Below, piece after piece: positions 60,135 to 64,000 of a stretch of 64,000 nt of DNA. The notes below the pieces were generated by a model. That model saw nothing but the letters and a program-made list of their open reading frames with translations. It was not told where the DNA came from and ran no database searches. Source of the stretch: Colwellia sp. Arc7-635 (GTDB lineage Bacteria; Pseudomonadota; Gammaproteobacteria; Enterobacterales; Alteromonadaceae); the NCBI RefSeq assembly GCF_003971255.1, contig NZ_CP034660.1, forward strand, positions 3,286,001 to 3,350,000, given 5' to 3'. Each line of letters opens with the position of its first letter. Position 1 is the stretch's first letter. Made by a program: the position numbers and the translations under genes.

Positions 60135-61322
60135 ATGCTTTTACGCTGTATTACCCTTATTTCCATCTCATTTTTTACCTTAGTAACTTATGCTACAGAC
60201 CTAGATAGTCTGAATAAAAAAATATCCCTAAATATTGCCAGTGAATTAAAAAAATATAGTATTCCAGGCGCAGCGTATGCAATAGTCAAAAACGATAAAG
60301 TCATTGCGATGGAAAGTTTTGGCTATATCGACATGAGCAAAAACAAAAAGGTCGATAATAATACCGTCTTTCGTTTAGCTTCAGTTTCTAAACCTTTTGC
60401 CGCAACCATTACCACCATGCTTGCACAAGAGCAGCAGCTGAGCTTGTCTGACCCGATAACTAAATACGTACCAAACTTTGTATTGGCGACCAAAGGCACA
60501 GCTAATAAAATTCAACTAAAACATCTTTTAAGTCACTCAAGTGGTTTAATGCCAAATGCCTACGACAACTTGCTGCACGAAAATTGGAGTATGGATAAAA
60601 TCATAGGTCGCTTTAATCGTGTCACTCCTATTTGTCAGCCCGCTAAATGCTACGGTTATCAAAATATTGCTTACGGATTTTTACAACCTGCGATTGAAGC
60701 CAGCCAAGATAAAAGTTATCCCTCTTTACTACAAGATAGAATTTTTACCCCTTTAAAAATGACTGATGCCTCAGTGGGTATTGATGTATTTTTAAAGCAG
60801 AAAAACACGGCAAAGCCACATATCCTAAGAAAACGTGTAAAAACTGGGAAAAAAGACCAAGCAGGTAACAATATTAGAAAGTATATCTGGCGTACTGTAA
60901 ATGTTGAACCTGACTACTATAAAGTTGCTCCTGCGGCAGGCGTTAACGCCAGTATTGCTGATTTAGCAAAATGGTTAATTGCCAACTTAGGTTATAACCC
61001 TGAAGTTCTCTCACCTGCTTTACTGACTGAATTAACGCTACCGCGCATTAAAACAAAAAAAGATTTACGTCGTCGTTATTGGCGAGAACATTTAACAGAC
61101 GCCCATTACGGCTATGGCTGGCGAATTTATCAGTTCGATGGCCATCCTATTATTTACCATTCAGGCTGGGTTGCAGGCTTTCGTGCAGATATTGGTTACT
61201 CACCAGAGTTAGATATTGGTTTTGCTATGCTGATTAACGCCGAGTCGAATGTTATTAACAAAATATCTAGCCAGTTTTGGACCCAAGCACACCAATTATT
61301 TGCCGAAGATAAAAAAATATAA
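60135..61322 (+). CDS. Serine hydrolase of the class C beta-lactamase family
   Basis: 395 aa from the ATG at 60135. Signal peptide about 1-20. Catalytic SxxK is SVSKPF (Ser about 84), the YxN motif is YQN in CYGYQNIAYG, and the KTG-like triad is HSG in YHSGWVAGF. This combination is common in esterases and peptidases of the family rather than true AmpC. Possible peptidoglycan or D-peptide hydrolase. No ampR lies nearby. Confidence 0.88.
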   Translation: MLLRCITLISISFFTLVTYATDLDSLNKKISLNIASELKKYSIPGAAYAIVKNDKVIAMESFGYIDMSKNKKVDNNTVFRLASVSKPFAATITTMLAQEQQLSLSDPITKYVPNFVLATKGTANKIQLKHLLSHSSGLMPNAYDNLLHENWSMDKIIGRFNRVTPICQPAKCYGYQNIAYGFLQPAIEASQDKSYPSLLQDRIFTPLKMTDASVGIDVFLKQKNTAKPHILRKRVKTGKKDQAGNNIRKYIWRTVNVEPDYYKVAPAAGVNASIADLAKWLIANLGYNPEVLSPALLTELTLPRIKTKKDLRRRYWREHLTDAHYGYGWRIYQFDGHPIIYHSGWVAGFRADIGYSPELDIGFAMLINAESNVINKISSQFWTQAHQLFAEDKKI

Positions 61323-61585
61323 ACTTATCGGCTCAATCAAGTGCGCGGTATGAATACGCTATAAGGTTTTATAATTAGTGTATTCGTACTGTATTTAGAG
61401 CTATAAAATAAAAGCTAACGCGTAAACATAAGTTAAAGATAAGTTAGGTGCGAGTTCGATGTAAGTTCGATGTAAGTAATCAGGCCTTACTCGATTAACA
61501 AGGCGATTGGCTAAAATCACGCTAACAACATATACGACAAGTCATTAATTGGCTAAGTACTATTTTGTAAACTAGCTCAGCGACT

Positions 61586-62188
61586 TTACTCTTTATTTAG
61601 CTGCTTTTTTAGGGTAAATGCCCCACGAATATCCCCCAGCGTAAAACCGGTTGCTTGATCGTTAGGATATAACGCTCGTACTTTTGTTGTTACAGCCTCG
61701 TCTACTTGCGTGCCATGGCATGTTAAACATAAACCGGCTGTGGCTATAGGTTTCATATAACGGTAAGTTAATTGCTCACCCTCTTGAATTACCTCAGCAT
61801 ATTCCATGGTTTTTATGTCTTCACCTGCAGTTTTACGTGCTTCAAATTGACGCAATACCGTCGCTTCCCATGCGTCGGGTGCGTTATTTTCATTGCGAAC
61901 TTTTATTGCTGTGCGCGCTATTTTCCAACTCGATAAAGCTGAATTTTTCTGAGCAATCGGTGCAGCTTCAACATTGCACACAGTTAATGCTTTTATCGGT
62001 CCGTCAGATTTCATCGCCGTCGTTAACGCATGCTTTAAATCACCACCAAAAGCTTTTATCAATGCACGTGCTTCTACAATATCTTGGCTAGGCACTTTGA
62101 CTTCAGCATGGTTAATTTCAGCATGAGCAAGTGAGGGTAATGTAAATAAAACGCTAGTGAATAACATTTTTACAGTTAATGATTTCAT
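61586..62188 (-). CDS. Tll0287-like (DUF3365) monoheme cytochrome
   Basis: 200 aa. Signal peptide about 1-23. A heme c motif CLTCHGT near residue 153 follows the Tll0287/DUF3365 core (ALTVCNVEAAPIAQ, YMKPIATAGLCLTCHG, GFTLGDIRGAFTL). A periplasmic heme sensor or electron-transfer protein. It lies 97 bp downstream of cydC on the same strand and may be cotranscribed. Confidence 0.85.
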   Translation of the reverse strand: MKSLTVKMLFTSVLFTLPSLAHAEINHAEVKVPSQDIVEARALIKAFGGDLKHALTTAMKSDGPIKALTVCNVEAAPIAQKNSALSSWKIARTAIKVRNENNAPDAWEATVLRQFEARKTAGEDIKTMEYAEVIQEGEQLTYRYMKPIATAGLCLTCHGTQVDEAVTTKVRALYPNDQATGFTLGDIRGAFTLKKQLNKE

Positions 62189-62285
62189 GCTTTTCTCCTA
62201 TATAGCCATGTGCTACACAATGTTTAAATGAAAATAATGTCGTCTACGTTTAAGCTGTTACTTAATGAGTGATTCAGATCAGTAA

Positions 62286-64000
62286 TTAAAAGTAATTCAG
62301 TAGTTTTTGATAATACTGATTATCACTATAAAGTTGTTGATGACTTCCTTGTGCGATGATTTCACCCTGTTCCATCACCACTATTTTATCCATTTTCTCA
62401 AGCATTAACGGTTTATGAGTGATCACCACTAAACTTTGTTGATGTTGTTTTACATGCGCTAAAATATTAACCATCATGGCTTCTTCATTGCCACGGTCTA
62501 AACCTTTTGTTGGCTCATCTAAAATCAATACTTTTGCAGAACGCAGTAATAACTGCGCAATTTGTAGTCGTTGTGCTTGCCCGCCTGACAACCCCGTCCC
62601 TGTTGATCCTAACCAAGTGTTTAAGCCTTTGGGCAGGTCATCAATAAAGTCACTTAAATTGACTGATTGACAGACCTGACGCATTTCTTCTTCAGTCGCA
62701 TCGGGCTTAGCTAAACGTAAGTTGTCTGCAATACTGGCATCAAATATATGTCCCTGTTGACTCATTAAAGCAATATATTGGCGTAAAGAATCACGCTTTA
62801 TCTTACTTAAATCTGAACCGCCAAGTGTTATTCTGCCGTTATTCTTGGAACTGCTATTTTCAAGTACTGAACTGGCTAAATTTTCCGATGAAGAAAGCGA
62901 TACTCCTGTTGGCCAAAAGCCCATAAGCAGGTTCACTAATGTTGATTTTCCCGCGCCACTCGCGCCAATAACCGCCACTTTATCACCTGCTTTTATTGAC
63001 AAGTTTATGGCGCGCAAACTGGCATTTTTTTGTTCTGGATAACGAAAGGTGAAGTTTTCTAAATTAATATCGCCGTGCTGAGCGTCTTCAACACCGATAT
63101 CAATAGGTTTAGTTTTATCGATAATCGCAAATAACCTTGCGGCACTGGCTAAACTTTGCGGTAATAATTGCAAGGCTAGCGGCATGCTGCTGACGGTTTC
63201 AAAACTCACTAAAACTAATAAAACAACGGCCACTAAAGACTTACTGTCAATTTCAGCGGTTGCTAACGATGGTAATAAAATAATGAAGCACACGAGCGCC
63301 GATAAATGAATAAGCAGAAAAATAACCGCATTTAAGCGCGCATTAATTTTAACTAAGCGATAACGCACAGCATAATATTTCTTTGTAATACTCGCGATTG
63401 AACGCTGATAACGGATACCTACTTGATAAACCAATAAGGTTTTAATCGCGCCAATGCCATTAACCAGTTCTTCACTGAGGTGGCTTTCTAAATGAGACTT
63501 TTCTTTTGCAAGTTGCATTGAAGCCAAGTAACTAATCACCGGTAAAACAAGTGCAACAATTAACAAGGCACTTAACATTACCCAGGCAATCATGGTTGAG
63601 AAAGTCGCTAACGTATAACAAACAATAGGCACTGAAATCAACGCAACAAAGATGGGTAACAATACTCGCAAGTAAAAATTATCGAGGTTATCTATATCTT
63701 GTTGTAGCCGAGCTAATAGGTCTCCTGAACGCAAATCAAGGCGATAATATGGTAATAACGGCTCAAGTTGCTGATAAAAATAATGTCGCAAATCGGCTAA
63801 CGCATTAAAGGTTGCTCTGTGAGTTAACATACGCTCAGCATAACGACCTGCCGTGCGCACAATGGCTAAAAATCGAATGATAGCTGCCGGGGTAAAATAG
63901 TTAACGGTTATGCCAGTGGTGCCAGCAATTGCCATTAGCGTTATAAACCAACCAGACACAGCCAATAAACTGATATTAGCTAATACCGTAATAACCGACA
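62286..64000 (-). CDS. cydC: Thiol reductant ABC exporter subunit CydC, partial
   Basis: 571 residues are visible; the frame is open to the window's right edge, so the N-terminus is missing. Transmembrane ABC domain (RTAGRYAERMLTHRATFNAL, GDLLARLQQDIDNLDNFYLRV) and ATPase domain: Walker A GASGAGKSTL, signature LSGGQ, Walker B VLILDEPTKGLD. CydDC exports cysteine/glutathione and is needed for cytochrome bd and c assembly. cydD would be expected upstream, outside the window. Confidence 0.93.
   Translation of the reverse strand, partial: SVITVLANISLLAVSGWFITLMAIAGTTGITVNYFTPAAIIRFLAIVRTAGRYAERMLTHRATFNALADLRHYFYQQLEPLLPYYRLDLRSGDLLARLQQDIDNLDNFYLRVLLPIFVALISVPIVCYTLATFSTMIAWVMLSALLIVALVLPVISYLASMQLAKEKSHLESHLSEELVNGIGAIKTLLVYQVGIRYQRSIASITKKYYAVRYRLVKINARLNAVIFLLIHLSALVCFIILLPSLATAEIDSKSLVAVVLLVLVSFETVSSMPLALQLLPQSLASAARLFAIIDKTKPIDIGVEDAQHGDINLENFTFRYPEQKNASLRAINLSIKAGDKVAVIGASGAGKSTLVNLLMGFWPTGVSLSSSENLASSVLENSSSKNNGRITLGGSDLSKIKRDSLRQYIALMSQQGHIFDASIADNLRLAKPDATEEEMRQVCQSVNLSDFIDDLPKGLNTWLGSTGTGLSGGQAQRLQIAQLLLRSAKVLILDEPTKGLDRGNEEAMMVNILAHVKQHQQSLVVITHKPLMLEKMDKIVVMEQGEIIAQGSHQQLYSDNQYYQKLLNYF

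Noticed and set aside
59917-60183. 88-codon ORF on the plus strand
   Set aside because: Most of it lies within the MITE-like element and it overlaps the serine-hydrolase start; no ribosome-binding site or family resemblance.

Overview
This window is chromosomal DNA from an AT-rich marine gammaproteobacterium of the order Alteromonadales, most likely Colwelliaceae (Colwellia or Thalassotalea type). The evidence is gene content and order: queA-tgt-yajC-secD-secF, holD-rimI, smp|serB with radA nearby, a napFEDABC operon, a large TonB-dependent receptor, and a PEP-CTERM-type surface protein. The assignment is inferred from protein resemblance, not from a database search.

Bases 1-4050 look like one end of a chromosomal integron cassette array. 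Short unrelated plus-strand genes (a pentapeptide-repeat protein, a secreted alpha/beta hydrolase, a one-helix membrane protein, a 113-aa unknown) are separated by ~100-bp attC sites. The third attC is interrupted inside its R' core by an IS110/IS1111-type element. The long noncoding end of that element carries a stretch matching attC and is a candidate target-guiding (bridge/seek) RNA. A tRNA-like sequence lies antisense in the first cassette. The last cassette has no recognisable attC, and ordinary chromosomal genes follow.

Bases 4100-12300 hold a LysR/nitroreductase divergent pair, a DEAD-box helicase, a solute-binding-like protein, a sulfotransferase-like protein, a 12-bp tandem repeat, and an iron-storage cluster: bfd plus two complementary bacterioferritins, one keeping the heme ligand and the other the ferroxidase site. 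Bases 12400-16900 carry a surface lipoprotein and a TonB receptor read in the same direction, with a strong terminator hairpin between them.

Bases 17100-31400 are mainly housekeeping and respiration: Sec translocase and queuosine genes, aceK, tRNA-Trp, holD-rimI, and the periplasmic nitrate reductase operon with a perfect FNR-type box upstream. Bases 31400-48100 hold prfC, argS, an HDOD protein with a degenerate receiver domain, a TatD-type nuclease, smp|serB, a double-PilZ protein, radA, and an overlapping metA-metH pair preceded by tandem MetJ boxes.

Bases 48600-64000 are more accessory: a Bax-like protein, MerR/TipAS plus a small membrane protein, and a pair made of a cohesin-like PEP-CTERM protein and a multidomain M4 metalloprotease ending in a dockerin-like module. 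SIMPL, MscS, a MITE-like repeat, a class-C beta-lactamase-family hydrolase, a Tll0287-like cytochrome and the truncated cydC follow. The least ordinary items are the IS-in-attC with its candidate guide RNA, the cohesin/dockerin protease pair, and the terminator between the lipoprotein and receptor genes.
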